The notes under the pieces were generated by a model. The model did no database searches and was not told the DNA's origin. It saw nothing but the letters and a program-made list of their open reading frames with translations. DNA of 64,000 nucleotides, from NCBI GenBank assembly GCA_016490735.1, contig JAEMWC010001007.1:55001-119000 (forward strand), written 5' to 3'. Positions 9,968 through 20,250 of this stretch are shown here, one piece after another. Source of the stretch: Pachyseris speciosa. Taxonomy: Eukaryota; Cnidaria; Anthozoa; Scleractinia; Pachyseridae. Position 1 is the first letter of the stretch. The number at the start of each line of letters is the position of its first letter. Position numbers and translations under genes: made by a program.

Positions 9968-10898
9968 CATTACATTCTTTTGTCAACTGGGCTCAACAGC
10001 ATTTCTTCTAATGACTTGTCTCCATACTGCAGTGCTTTTAAGCTTGCCATGATTGAAGAGCCTGCAGTGGGCTTGGTGGGGAGAAATTACTGACATCTTT
10101 GGCAAAAAAAGGAATTATCAATAATATTATTATTCATGCTCCAAAGCTCCCAGGGGATGTGTATAATGGTTCTTGAGGAAAAATTCCAGGAAATTGAGTC
10201 CTCTTATGAAAAATGAATACATGCTGACATACAAAAACTACTTTAACAAGCATTTCAGAAACAAGTTTAGGACTCTGAATGATAGATCGAGATGGATTCA
10301 AACCTATGGTTGTTCTGTTGATCCTCAGGACACCATGCAGTCACATGGTCTACCATCTGAGAGTTTTGGTCAATGATAGAATAAAATTGACAAAGATGAA
10401 GGTGCAATGTATGAAATATCATTTGTGGTGTGCAGACGAAAGATTTAAAACCGGGACCCTCCCATCCATTATGATTTTGATTTAAGCAGATATAAGCTTA
10501 CTTTTGTTCTTGTTAGTGACTTTTCATCGTTTGTCAAGCAGTGGGCTTTCTGGAATAACTGAACACCATATTGGCAAGTCCGATAATAAGGGCGATGTCT
10601 TTGTTCTGTTTTGACTTTTTCTGTTTTCGGAATTAAAGGTATAGTAGTATTCCATTTATTATGTTCCCAACAGCAGGGTGAACAGAATACGCCTATCGTA
10701 AACTGCTGTAAAAGCTCTATTAAGCCCCCGGGGGGCTTAGAAGCTTCATTAATGGGGGCTTAATGTGCACCTAACACCAAAATAATTTTTTTGCTAAAAT
10801 AAATCTTTGCACCTGTCACAATAACATTTCGCCTTTATTTCCAGTTTTGGGCGTTTTTATGGGCTTCAAAAGATACAAAAACGAAGCATCATTTGGTA
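9965..10898. other. Intergenic, no gene seen
   Basis: There is no supported gene. A GC-rich palindrome (TAAGCCCCCGGGGGGCTTA) lies at 10721-10739, and a related GGGGGCTTAAT follows at 10755. Similar GGGGGCTTATTAGA words recur at 11364-11379, so an old repeat may span 10.72-11.38 kb. Confidence 0.35.
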
Positions 10899-11041
10899 CA
10901 CGACCGAGTCAGAAGGGACTTGGGTCTATTCTCGATTTGACGTCACAAACTGCTTGTTTAAAAAAACTTTTACAGTGCGATGTAAATCATTTTGTGACGT
11001 CAAATCGAAAATAGAGCCAAACCCCTTCTGACTTGGTCGTG
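10899..11041. mobile_element. 143-bp hairpin MITE with about 50-bp terminal inverted repeats
   Basis: The left arm 10899-10948 (CACGACCGAGTCAGAAGG...GACGTCACAA) is complementary to 10992-11041 with a few mismatches. The loop is only about 43 bp. No target duplication is evident. It is non-coding. Confidence 0.8.
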
Positions 11042-11390
11042 GGACAGACGATGGCAGATTTTGCAACTTTTACAACCTTATTTCAAATCTTAAACACGCC
11101 GTTTTTGTCTTAAACAGTTTTTGTACAAGACTCGAACAACTGCAGTGAAGCTTTATTGTTTAATAAAGAGCAGCAAACAGTATTATGTGTTTGAGTGTAT
11201 ATCTGTTTAAAAACAAACCGACTAGGCCGCATGTAGTGGATTTAGTAAGAGGGAATTGGAGGGACCAGAAGCGTATCACCCGCTTCTGGAGGGACTAATT
11301 ACAAAATCTCATGTCCCAGAGATGGGGTGGCGGGGGGGAAGGCTTATTACAAAAACCGACTTCCAAACGGGGGCTTATTAGAGAGGGGGA

Positions 11391-11727
11391 AGTCAATCAA
11401 ACCTTTTAACCAGCTTCTCTAGGACTAATTTATTTAAATTTAGCTTTATGAGGAGAATAGTTGGGGAATGGAATAGTCTCCCTCTTGACGTTAGAGAAGC
11501 ATCATCTGTGGCAGATTTTAAGCCGAAGGTTTCTACTTTTTTAACTCTTTGAATTTCTGTATTTACATTGTACATTATACATTCTGTATATTAGTAGGTC
11601 TATAGATAGGTTGGAGTTTCCTCCTAGAATGGTGCTGCGGCGCTTTTTGAGGATTCTTCCCATTTCAACACATTATCACGTTTTTATTGTTGTTGTTTTT
11701 GTTGTTGAAATAAAGCTGAATAACAAA
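11391..11727 (+). mobile_element. LINE 3' end: reverse-transcriptase C-terminus and 3' UTR
   Basis: The plus strand encodes FSRTNLFKFSFMRRIVGEWN followed by SLPLDVREASSVADF, ending at a TGA at 11549-11551. The pattern RTN.(Y/F)K.SF..R.V..WN.LP..V..A.S...FK is the usual extreme C-terminus of non-LTR retrotransposon polyproteins. A short 3' UTR follows, rich in TTGTTGTTG, with AAATAAAG at 11709-11716. The rest of the reverse transcriptase is absent, consistent with 5' truncation during insertion. The exact clade cannot be told. Confidence 0.7.
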
Positions 11728-12189
11728 ACGTACTTAGTTTTGACTTGTTACCATGTCAAACCGCCCTTACTGAGCCCACGGTGCAACGAGCACCCACCAC
11801 AAACCCATGTTTTCGCTGCACAGCGGTATCACTGAAGGTCAGTTTGCTGCGTTCTTTTGGGAAGCTTTGGCAGGAAAATTGAAACGTGGCCGTTTAGTGC
11901 ATTTACCACTTGTCAACAAAAACCGAAAATTCCGGTTGGAAATTCAAATGCTCAAGCTCATTCCACCGGAAAGTTTCCGGAAAAGATGGAGTTCCTAGGC
12001 AGACGTATTCCTCTTTTCCATTCTAACCGAGATAGCCGGATTTGTGCTTGTCCCGGTCCGTTTTCGCGCGCTTTTCGATTACTCTAGCGGAAAAGGCTTG
12101 TGCCACAGCGAGCGTTCCAAGCATTCCAACCGGTTTTTTCCGTCCAAATGGTACTGACGCTGCAGGTTCGAGTAAAAATACGGTAACAA
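11728..12189. other. Intergenic, repeat-like, no gene
   Basis: No gene is supported. Near 11930-12000 the words GAAAATTCCGGTTGGAAATT and CCGGAAAGTTTCCGGAAAAG suggest a degenerate interspersed repeat. Confidence 0.3.
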
Positions 12190-12420
12190 GCCAAGTATAA
12201 GAAGAAATAAATACACAAACAGTGACGCAAAAGTGAGTAGTCCTCAGTAGTGAAGGTAAAACCTGAAAAAAAAACAGGCTTGTACGGGATTCGAACCCAC
12301 GACATCAGTGATACCGGTGCAGTACCAACTGTGCTGACAAGTCAGCTGGGAGCTGGTCAATTTGTTAGTTCGTAATATATCTGTGAGTGATGAATATGTG
12401 AGAATGAGTATATGAAAATC
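12190..12420 (-). mobile_element. tRNA-derived SINE (minus strand)
   Basis: Read on the minus strand, the head has an A-box-like GCACAGTTGGTACTGCACCGG and a strong B-box GTGGGTTCGAATCCCGTAC (about 12348-12283). It ends ACAAGCC, then a T-run and a body TTTCAGGTTTTACC..TTCACTACTGAGG. The 5' leader ATTCTCACATATTCATCACT is shared with the copy at 49280-49510. The acceptor and anticodon stems do not fold properly, so this is not a functional tRNA. It lies head-to-head with the next SINE. Confidence 0.7.
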
Positions 12421-12449
12421 ATATAGTTGAAAAGCTCCCAGTTGGCTTC

Positions 12450-12680
12450 TTAGTTCTTGTTAGCTCAGTTGGTAGAGCACTGCACCGGTATCGCAAAGGT
12501 CGTGGGCTCGATTCCCGTACAAGCCTAAATTTATTTCAGGCTTTATTTTCACTACTGCTTAAGTAGTGATCATAGCTGCGATAATCACATATTCATTCTT
12601 TAACCCGCAGTTCAAATAAAATATGTGATTTTCATATATTCATTCGCACACTTCAAACTACGCCAATCAGAATAGTGTAA
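12450..12680 (+). mobile_element. tRNA-derived SINE (plus strand), same family
   Basis: An A-box TTAGCTCAGTTGGTAGAGCA at 12460 and a B-box GTGGGCTCGATTCCCGTAC near 12502-12520 are followed by ACAAGCC. The body then reads TTTCAGGCTTTATTTTCACT and ACTGCTTAAGTAGTG. Only five of seven acceptor-stem pairs form and the anticodon arm is poor, so I read it as a SINE head with a polymerase III promoter, not a tRNA gene. Confidence 0.7.
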
Positions 12681-13709
12681 TACCGGTATACCATTTGACC
12701 AATCAGAACAACGCGTAAGTCTGTAATTGACAAATCAATTACTTATTCTAAATGAATGGCAATTCTTACATCCAGAAAATGGACGTAAGATACGAAACAA
12801 ACAATAATTTCTCCGCAGCACTTTATTATATTCCTCCCAACTGCGTCCGCTACCATTCTTTCTTTCCCCTGCGGCCTATCGAGTGGCTGCCACGGAGCGA
12901 CACGCAGAAGGCTAGCGTTGTTTTGAATGAATAAGTGTGGGGCCCAGCTCCTCGAAGTACCCTAGCTGGGCGTACTAATCCCAACGGTAAGCCCAACCCT
13001 AACTTTTAATGATTGCGTATCGTTAATTTGTAACTGCCAGTTTTGAAGATACGGGAAAGAATTAAATAGGTGTCCTGCGCTTTGGGCAAATCTGATTATG
13101 ACGGGTGCTTGTGGGGTGTGCTCCAGTATTGTGGCTATAGCTGCCCTGAGCACATTGTCACTGTATTGTAACTTCATGCGCTGGGCAAGCTGCAAAAGCT
13201 AACGTGAAACCTTGGTTTGATTGCAAAGTAACCCCGCTTTGAGAAAGAACTTTGCAACAGTGTTAAAGGAATTCCAGCACAGGCAAAGAAGTCCTCCCTT
13301 AAAGAAATTTGAACAAGTTTATAATAGTATCTTTTTGTACCATTTGGCTCTCACTCGCACTTTGTAGACCTCATCTTGTACGATTCAAATATCAACCTCT
13401 TTCAACGCTTCCCCGAATTAGTGCGATCGTCTACTGCTTGAAAATATATAGCCGTGAAATGGACAGTCGTCAGTGTTGATGCCGCCATGGCCTCGGGTTT
13501 GAATAACTTGACGCGAACCCATCCATGCATACAGGCAAGTCGAAAACAACGCTAGAAAAGTATCTTTATTATATCTTATTAATATTTGTTTTCTATTACT
13601 TGAATCAAAAGTAATCAGATTTTTCCAAGTCTCGGCGGTTGATCAGTGAAACCGGGCAATGACTCAAGTACTGGAAGTTTTGTAACAGAACCTCACAGTA
13701 ACAGAACCT
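12681..13709. other. Intergenic, no gene seen
   Basis: Open frames in this kilobase are short and lack motifs. No repeat could be delimited with confidence. Confidence 0.4.
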
Positions 13710-13718
13710 CACAGTACT

Positions 13719-13925
13719 TAGCCTGCGAGCACTTAGCTCTCTATTGGTGTCTCATGATTAATTCCGGACGCAATTCGCGCGAATTGCTAGCAAAGCAAGC
13801 CGCGAGAGGATTGCGGCGGGGCCGCCCCAATCCTCTCACTGCTCACCCCTCGCTGACCACTCGCGCGACTCACGCCCGAAATTAATGTCGGGTGAGTCCC
13901 CAATAGAGAGCTTGCTCGCAGGCTA
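13719..13925. mobile_element. 207-bp MITE with perfect 9-bp target duplication next to GH35 copy B
   Basis: The terminal inverted repeats TAGCCTGCGAGC / GCTCGCAGGCTA continue inward through AGCTCTCTATTGG..CTCA..ATTAATTTC on both sides. The 9-bp word CACAGTACT is present directly on the left (13710-13718) and the right (13926-13934), a clean target-site duplication. Nine-base duplications are typical of Mutator-like elements. The element ends 18 bp past the stop codon of the minus-strand gene at 13944-15884 and so lies in its 3' UTR or polyadenylation region. Confidence 0.9.
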
Positions 13926-13943
13926 CACAGTACTAGCCGGCCC

Positions 13944-15884
13944 CTATTTACCTATAGGATGCACAGGGCCATTTATAACTGGAACATCTACAAATTCTAC
14001 AAAGCATGATTCATTATTCTCGCACGGTGAACCGTCCAGCTCCAACAGCACTACACTTGGGAAATTTCTTTCCAGCGTGAAAACATTGGCAGGCACAAAT
14101 AGAGTCTGTTGTGGACCAACGACTGGCCAGTAACGACCTACATTGAAGCCATTTACAAACGCCTGTCCTTTACACCAACCAGGCAAACGAAGAAAGCTGT
14201 CAGATGAGGCATTTCTAACTGGAATTTTACCGTGAAAGAAGGTTGGAGGAAAGCTGTTAGATGCGTCTGAGAAACCGTTAGTGATTTGATCTCCAGAAGG
14301 AGAAGAAAATCGAAAGTTAACTGGCTCCGACACGACATTGTTTAAGTCTATGGGGTACATCTGCCAGTTCATTAACACGGTTCCATTGATAGTCACATTT
14401 CCAATTATTCCCTTAGGATCCACAATACTGGGACCTGCATTGATCCTTCCCGTATTTTCTACCAGAATATTCAGCTGCAGAAATTCTCCGACAGGGAGAA
14501 TGACACTTGACTGTCCGGTCCGCCGGAACAGTGTTGCGTGACGGACTCCTCCAACAAAGATGATCGCTCTGTCACGGACCAAACTGGGAATGTCTAAGAT
14601 GGCACTAGTTTGAGAGAACTTCTTTGGAATTTCTGTCCGGTAAAGAACAAATCCAAAACTCTGCCCGATCTGTTCCATAGTTAAAGGAAATGACGCATTT
14701 ACAGGTCCACGAGGAGCAGAAAGCTTTGGTAGAGCATCAAGAAACGTGGAAACTCGCGTCATCTGAACTTTGCCATATGCAATCTTTGTAGTGTTGGCGG
14801 GGATGGGAATCTCTGGTATTTTCTCATGTTTGGCAATTATATTCCGTAGGATATGAAACTTATTACCAACATCACCAGCTTCTGTTAAGGGTGCATCGTA
14901 GTCATAGCTAGTAGGTATGGGTTTATACAAGATCAGATTTAAATTTGCACCGCTCATGAACCCAAAGTTAGTTCCTCCCTCGTACATGTAGAAGTTGACA
15001 GACGCATTCATTGACAGGATCTTGTCAAGCGATTTTGCGACTTTCGAAGCTGGTTTTACGTGATGCCTTTCTCCCCAATGGTCTATCCAGCCAGTGTAAA
15101 ACTCTGAATTAACTAGGGGTCCCCTAGGGGTAAATTTGCGCATTACTGCAAAGGCGCTTTCAGGTTCTGCTTCCGGTCCAAAATCAACTGTTGCATAGAG
15201 AGAGGGTATGGTTCCACATGCAAACAGGAATCGCCAATCGCTATCGACTGTGAAAAGAATAACATCATTGCCTAGATGCTTGCGAAATAACTGCTCCAGA
15301 TGTTTCATGTAATCATGATCACAAACCAGGGAGCTACCATACTCATTCTCTACTTGCACCGAAATGATGGGACCACCGTTTGCATACAGCAGTGGCTTCA
15401 GTTCGGGAAGTACTACAGACATCCATGAGTCTACAGCATGGAGGTAACGACTGTCCTTTGATGACCTCAAGGTGATGGATGGATCCATTAATAGCCACGC
15501 TGGAAATCCGCCAAAATCCCACTCTGCACAAATGTAAGGCCCAGCTCTAACGATAACCAGGAGACCGATGCTATCGGCGAGCTTGATAAAACTTACAAGA
15601 TCTGCATCGCCTTCAAAGTTGTATCGGCCCTGAATTGGTTCGTGCACATTCCAAGCAACGTAAGTTTGCACAGCGTTCAAACCGCCTGCTTTCATCTTCA
15701 TGAGCCTGTCTTTCCAGTAGAAACGAGGAACTCTGAAGTAATGAAAACTACCGGAAATGTAACGAAATGGTTTTCCATCTTTAAGGAAACGATCGTTTTC
15801 GTAGTCGATGATAAACGATTTCGAAACAGTCCTCTGAATTGTGCAAAGTATGGTCAAAACTAGAAGGACGCCTCCGATAGCCAT
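13944..15884 (-). CDS. GLB1: Beta-galactosidase-like GH35 glycosidase, intronless (copy B)
   Basis: The product has 646 residues and is closely similar to copy A along its whole length. A hydrophobic start (about residues 3-16, IGGVLLVLTILCTI) is a likely signal peptide. Conserved GH35 signatures are HYFRVPRFYWKDRL, WNVHEP, RAGPYICAEW (113-122), GGPIISVQVENEYGS with proton donor E179, VNSEFYTGW with nucleophile E261, MYEGGTNFGF and SYDYDAPLTEAGD. The C-terminal LPGWCKGQAFVNGFNVGRYW is also present. Both catalytic glutamates are intact, so activity is expected, in the lysosome or secreted. Like copy A it has no introns. Copy A transcribes toward it, so the two are tail-to-tail about 6.1 kb apart. 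The pair may come from an intronless ancestor duplicated in inverted orientation. Confidence 0.95.
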   Translation of the reverse strand: MAIGGVLLVLTILCTIQRTVSKSFIIDYENDRFLKDGKPFRYISGSFHYFRVPRFYWKDRLMKMKAGGLNAVQTYVAWNVHEPIQGRYNFEGDADLVSFIKLADSIGLLVIVRAGPYICAEWDFGGFPAWLLMDPSITLRSSKDSRYLHAVDSWMSVVLPELKPLLYANGGPIISVQVENEYGSSLVCDHDYMKHLEQLFRKHLGNDVILFTVDSDWRFLFACGTIPSLYATVDFGPEAEPESAFAVMRKFTPRGPLVNSEFYTGWIDHWGERHHVKPASKVAKSLDKILSMNASVNFYMYEGGTNFGFMSGANLNLILYKPIPTSYDYDAPLTEAGDVGNKFHILRNIIAKHEKIPEIPIPANTTKIAYGKVQMTRVSTFLDALPKLSAPRGPVNASFPLTMEQIGQSFGFVLYRTEIPKKFSQTSAILDIPSLVRDRAIIFVGGVRHATLFRRTGQSSVILPVGEFLQLNILVENTGRINAGPSIVDPKGIIGNVTINGTVLMNWQMYPIDLNNVVSEPVNFRFSSPSGDQITNGFSDASNSFPPTFFHGKIPVRNASSDSFLRLPGWCKGQAFVNGFNVGRYWPVVGPQQTLFVPANVFTLERNFPSVVLLELDGSPCENNESCFVEFVDVPVINGPVHPIGK

Positions 15885-16299
15885 TTCTTGGATGTACCTA
15901 CCAAGTCATGTGATGACCCTGTGATCTTGTGACATTTCATACAACAGGTTATGGCTTGCGTTGCGCTCGACAGTGACGAAACTGATTGTTTCCACCGCTC
16001 GCCGACCACCCCGACCCGCCCTCCACCACTCCATTCGAAATCTAAGTTGGTGATCATGAGAAGACTTTTTGCCTCGATCTGGTGATTTTGCAATCTGGAT
16101 ACCTGAATTTGCAACCTGGTCTGCAGTGAGCATTTGGTGAGCACGCAAACGGAGGAGCGGCGAATTGAAATCAGTCGCAGAAGGCCTTTTATTCGAATTG
16201 ACTGATTTAAAATCTGGTGTTATCAAGGACGTATCTAGCATAATCAATAAAGCCCTTTTTAGTTGCACTTTTTTTTTGCACTTCAGCCATTCGCGACAC
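15885..16299. other. Upstream region of GH35 copy B
   Basis: This is the likely promoter side of the minus-strand gene. Short open frames overlap here on both strands without motifs. No TATA box could be assigned. Confidence 0.35.
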
Positions 16300-16470
16300 C
16301 AGACCTCTTCTCGGGCTCCGCACAGTCATGCGCAGCAGAGAAGAGCTCTGGGGTCGAGACAATCTCGTCCCCAGAGCCTACGTTACCCTTGTTCAGCGGA
16401 ACGGGCAACGGACGTACGTATCCTTGGCGCTGGCCAAAAGGATCGCAGCCTCTGGGAACTAGATTGCAGA
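16300..16470. repeat. GC-rich hairpin-like interspersed repeat candidate
   Basis: GAGCTCTGGGGTCGAGAC near 16345 and GGATCGCAGCCTCTGGGAAC near 16440 are partly complementary around CTCGTCCCCAGAGCC. The base composition differs from its surroundings. I recognise the style of a non-autonomous element but cannot fix its ends. Confidence 0.35.
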
Positions 16471-16710
16471 GTTTTTATCTGTCAGCCGTCTTCAATTTGG
16501 TCCGTAGTATTGATTTCGGCCAGTATTTCTTGTAATTAATAAACACTGAAGCCTCAGCTATATTTCTCTTTTGGAGAGTTTTGTTTGTTTGTTCCGTGCC
16601 ATATGGATGGCGTTGATAATCGAAAACATATATCGGCGACGAAATTTTAGTTTCAAGCTGATTTATCGCTCCTGCACATGCGCGAGATCCGTGACACGTG
16701 GGATTTCACC

Positions 16711-17832
16711 ATTAAAAATCCCTATGCTCATCTCACGAAGCTATGTTGTAGGATATTTTGTGAATTTTTGGTGATTTTGGGTATACTTGGGAAGAGATAA
16801 TTTTTCTCAAAGGATTTGTTAAATTTAGAGAAATAGGAAGTATTCCCCAGCAAGCTAGAGTGGCCTTTTGGGGGTGTCAGCTGTCTGGTGTTGTTTCAAA
16901 ACATTTTTTTTCCACATTTCAATCCCTTCTTTAAACTCCTTAAATTAAAATTTCACTACAATTCGCGCGTACCCCCAACGTAAGGTGGGATAAACGTGAA
17001 TGTGTGTGAAATTTGAAGGAGTTTAAAGAAGGGATTGTAATGGTGTAAAAATGTTTTGAAACACTTAAAAATCGGTCAAAAAACAAGCAAGGCTGGTTAC
17101 ACGGCGAGGACTATATATATTTAAAAACCAATATTTCGGGAGGCACAGCCTCCTTTCATCAGGGTATCACATGTTACGACCCTGAGGTGAAACGACGTTA
17201 CAATTTAAAAGAAGTTGTTGATATAATATGATACTATAATAAAGGTAAACAATACAACGTAAAATAAAAAACGTTACAGTTTGAAAATTTCAGAAAAATA
17301 CGTAACATGAAAACAAAACGAAAGGTATTATATTTCTTCTTTTCTATTGATACCTTACCAGCACTGTCGCAATGATGATTACTCCTGAAGCCTGAACTCC
17401 TGTGAAGTTATAGTGAATGCTCCTCAATCAAATGAGTTGAGCGCTCTACGAAATACATTCTACCCAGGAAACAAGTATTGATACCTTAAGGTTCTATGCT
17501 TATAGAGGTCAAACTCTTGAACCTGTAGCTGTTTAGATCTATTACAGGATCCGGCTCTTCTATTTTGCAACGGTGGTCCTTGCTAAGGTATTCCAGTTAT
17601 GAAACACTTCCAGTTAGTTGACACCCCAAAAGGGCACTGCAGGTTGCTAGGGAACTGTCTGGTGTCCGTCTACTAATTTCTAAAAAAGGTAAAAAAAAGT
17701 AACTTCAAATTTCATATTAACCTCAATTTAACTAATCCTTTGAGAAAAATTATATCTTCCCTAAAATCACCAAAAAATTCACAAAATGTCCCACAACATG
17801 GGTTTTTTTTAGATGAGCAGAGGGATTTTTGA
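16711..17832. mobile_element. 1.1-kb nested inverted-repeat element
   Basis: Outer arms pair 16711-16822 with 17731-17832 (TCAAAGGATT.. with AATCCTTTGA.., CAAAATATCC.. with ..ACAAAATGTCCC). A further paired block, 16845-16885 with about 17612-17665, contains CCTTTTGGGGGTGTCA / TGACACCCCAAAAGG. Inside lies an independent hairpin, 16893-16958 with 17006-17062 (GTTTCAAAACATTTTT / AAAAATGTTTTGAAAC). Arms are diverged by indels. The interior includes CCAATATTTCGGGAGGCAC AGCC-type sequence near 17127. It is non-coding. Confidence 0.7.
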
Positions 17833-18083
17833 TTGCTTGAAACGCGAACGAGATATCAACGTGAAATCCATGTTAAGCGGCTAAACGATGTTTAGATTAA
17901 CTCCCGCCTTAAGTTCTCAAAAGATTAGTCTGCTTAACGTAGTTTTTTTTTCTTTTTTTCCACTGATAAAACGAAAACGCTTGACGAGTCACAAGTAAGG
18001 TACTGTCCGAAAGCAAAGTCATTGTGACGTCGTTAATTATATGAAAAAATGTACTTCAATTTACAGTTTACAATTTATTACAC

Positions 18084-18299
18084 TTAAGGCCCTGGCAAAC
18101 GAGGACACATTGTTGCCCATGATGTTTCTTGGGTGAGCAAACTCGCGGGACACAACGCAAACGTTGTGTTTCCATACTGCGCAAACTGGGAAACATTTGT
18201 TGAGGACAAATTTTGTGTCCGCAACAAATGTTGCGCGCGGGTGCAAACAGGGAAAGATTTGTGTCCGCAACAATGTGTCCTCGTTTGCCAGGGCCTTAA
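18084..18299. mobile_element. MITE with TTAA ends and perfect 33-bp terminal inverted repeats
   Basis: 18084-18116 is the exact reverse complement of 18267-18299. TTAA at both ends (18084-18087, 18296-18299) is the likely target duplication, leaving inverted repeats that start GGCCCTGGCAAACGAGGACA. TTAA targeting is known for piggyBac and Kolobok transposons; which one is not decided here. The interior has further small inverted words (GTGTCCGCAACA). It is non-coding, about 212 bp without the duplication. Confidence 0.85.
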
Positions 18300-20171
18300 A
18301 AAAAGTTGCCTTGGCAAAAAGAAAAGGAATATAAGAGAAAGGTAAGAAATATAGATTAAGTTTCTAAGTCTGCAAAATGTCAGTGGATATAACAAAATGC
18401 CATATCAAATTTAAAAACGAAAAACCACAGGAACAACTTTGGAAAGTCACTTAAATTCCGCTGTAGCTGGCAGCATCAACGCCAAAATCAACAACAATCT
18501 CTTTTCTCAACAAATCTCTTTTGCTGAAGAGATTCCATACTTTGTATTGAAGCTTGATTACTGGCATAATTTGGCTCCATCGCAACAAGAGACTAAACTC
18601 ATCCTTTAGTATTTAATATTTAAGCAGCCGACCTCTATAAAGAAAACAAATAAATGAGCAAATAAATAAAGCACTAGTTGAACAAAACCATGCACAGTTT
18701 TCTAAATTACGAGAGATAGTAAGTCAAACACCCAAGAGCGCGTAAAAATCGCTGTTTGCCGCCAGGCAATTTTCTCACGCTCGGGTGTTGCGCTTGCTCT
18801 ACCAACCTTAGAAAAATAAGGTACTACTTGAAGTCTCATGCATTTACCAGTTCCTTTATTTAGATTTAAGTGGGCACGAGAAAACATAAAACTAACGGCT
18901 TTTCGTACTTGGCGTATACCATTTTTTTATATTGTCTATGGATATTAGGAGGACGAATCTGAATATAATTGGATTAGTCCAACCGACATTATATGTAAAC
19001 AAGATCATCCCCTTATGAACTACGCAGGAGGTATTTTCTTTGTCCATAGCCAATTATAGTTTGCTCAAAAGAAACTTGGTATGCGTGCAACGGAAGCGTG
19101 CCTTCTGATCAGTCGGGGGCAACCCTTGAACGGGCGACTCGATTCTTTGAATATAGGAAGAGGAGCGGTAAGCATAAGGAAAAAAAAAGGCTAGAGAGAA
19201 GAAGTGCCAAGACTCGACTGATATCACCGCGCTAATCCCTTAATTTATGTCCTGAAACTAATCCCGCAACTGAATATTAAGCCAACAAATGTCAGGTGCA
19301 AACTTCCTGTTCCGATAATAAACAGTCCTAAATATAGGCACATGCACTCTTCGACTGTTAGCTTGATGTTTCAGGTGGATCTTAGCTTCCCCTATGTTCA
19401 GCCACAGCGTACAATGGATCTAGCGAGCAACGAAGCCGCGGGCAGCCGTTCTCTTCTCTAATTTGCATAATTATACTGTCCATTAGGGCGAAATGATTGA
19501 TCTGAGGAGCAACGTACGTCTGCACACAGTCTATGTTTCAAGCTGCTTTCATAGTTGCGCAAAATAACCCCCCTTCCCAGAATGCCAACAGTGCCAAGCA
19601 CCATATTCTGATCATGAGGCATCAACACTTTATCTGTTAGACTAGATGATTTAGGGCACGTTTCAGTTCACGGAATAAGGTTTCCCAAAAGAATGCATAT
19701 TCTTTAAAACAGAATAATATTCTTAGCGGAATTGACCAGCGAGCTTGAATTGTGGGCCCGTGCATGCATGACTTCTGTTGCCACGTCACAAGCACGGCGC
19801 CGGCGCTGCGCACGATTTTCCCGCCACAGCTTCCCCGAAAAATCTAAGGCAAATTCCTTGTCTACCGCGTAAAGGGTGTTCTGTCATATTCAAATTCTCC
19901 TATCACGAACAGAATAGGTCCAAGTTTATGCCTGCGCCGCCGGTTCAATACGACAATAAATAGGTTTACTGCTGTTGAAAGCCAATCCATGGCTGGCAAA
20001 ATAGTTTTCTCTTTAACCAAAAATCCATCCAGCGAAGGCGTTCTCGCAACTGTACGCAACTAGTGCAAACTGTAAGAGGAGCGTGAAGCGAACAGCACTG
20101 TATAGAAAACCGGTGACCGCAGTATTGATGTCTTGCTCGAACTTAAAATTTAGACTAAAAACAACTTTTCT
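18300..20171. other. Intergenic, no gene seen
   Basis: No domain or splice-supported exon is found. The stretch around 19780-19830 is GC-rich (CACGGCGCCGGCGCTGCGCA), possibly an unmethylated or promoter-like patch, but no adjacent gene is evident. Confidence 0.35.
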
Positions 20172-20249
<78 letters not shown>

Positions 20250-20250
20250 A
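20172..20250. repeat. (ACT)n microsatellite
   Basis: About 25 uninterrupted ACT units. Confidence 0.95.

Noticed and set aside
9811..10093. Frames with poly-isoleucine and poly-leucine
   Set aside because: Created by the (ATT)n microsatellite.
12460..12527. Possible tRNA gene
   Set aside because: Acceptor stem has two mismatches, the anticodon stem does not form, and a conserved non-tRNA body follows. Better read as a SINE head.
16165..16539. 124- and 90-codon overlapping frames at 16.2-16.5 kb
   Set aside because: Overlap a GC-rich interspersed-repeat candidate; no domain and two competing frames.
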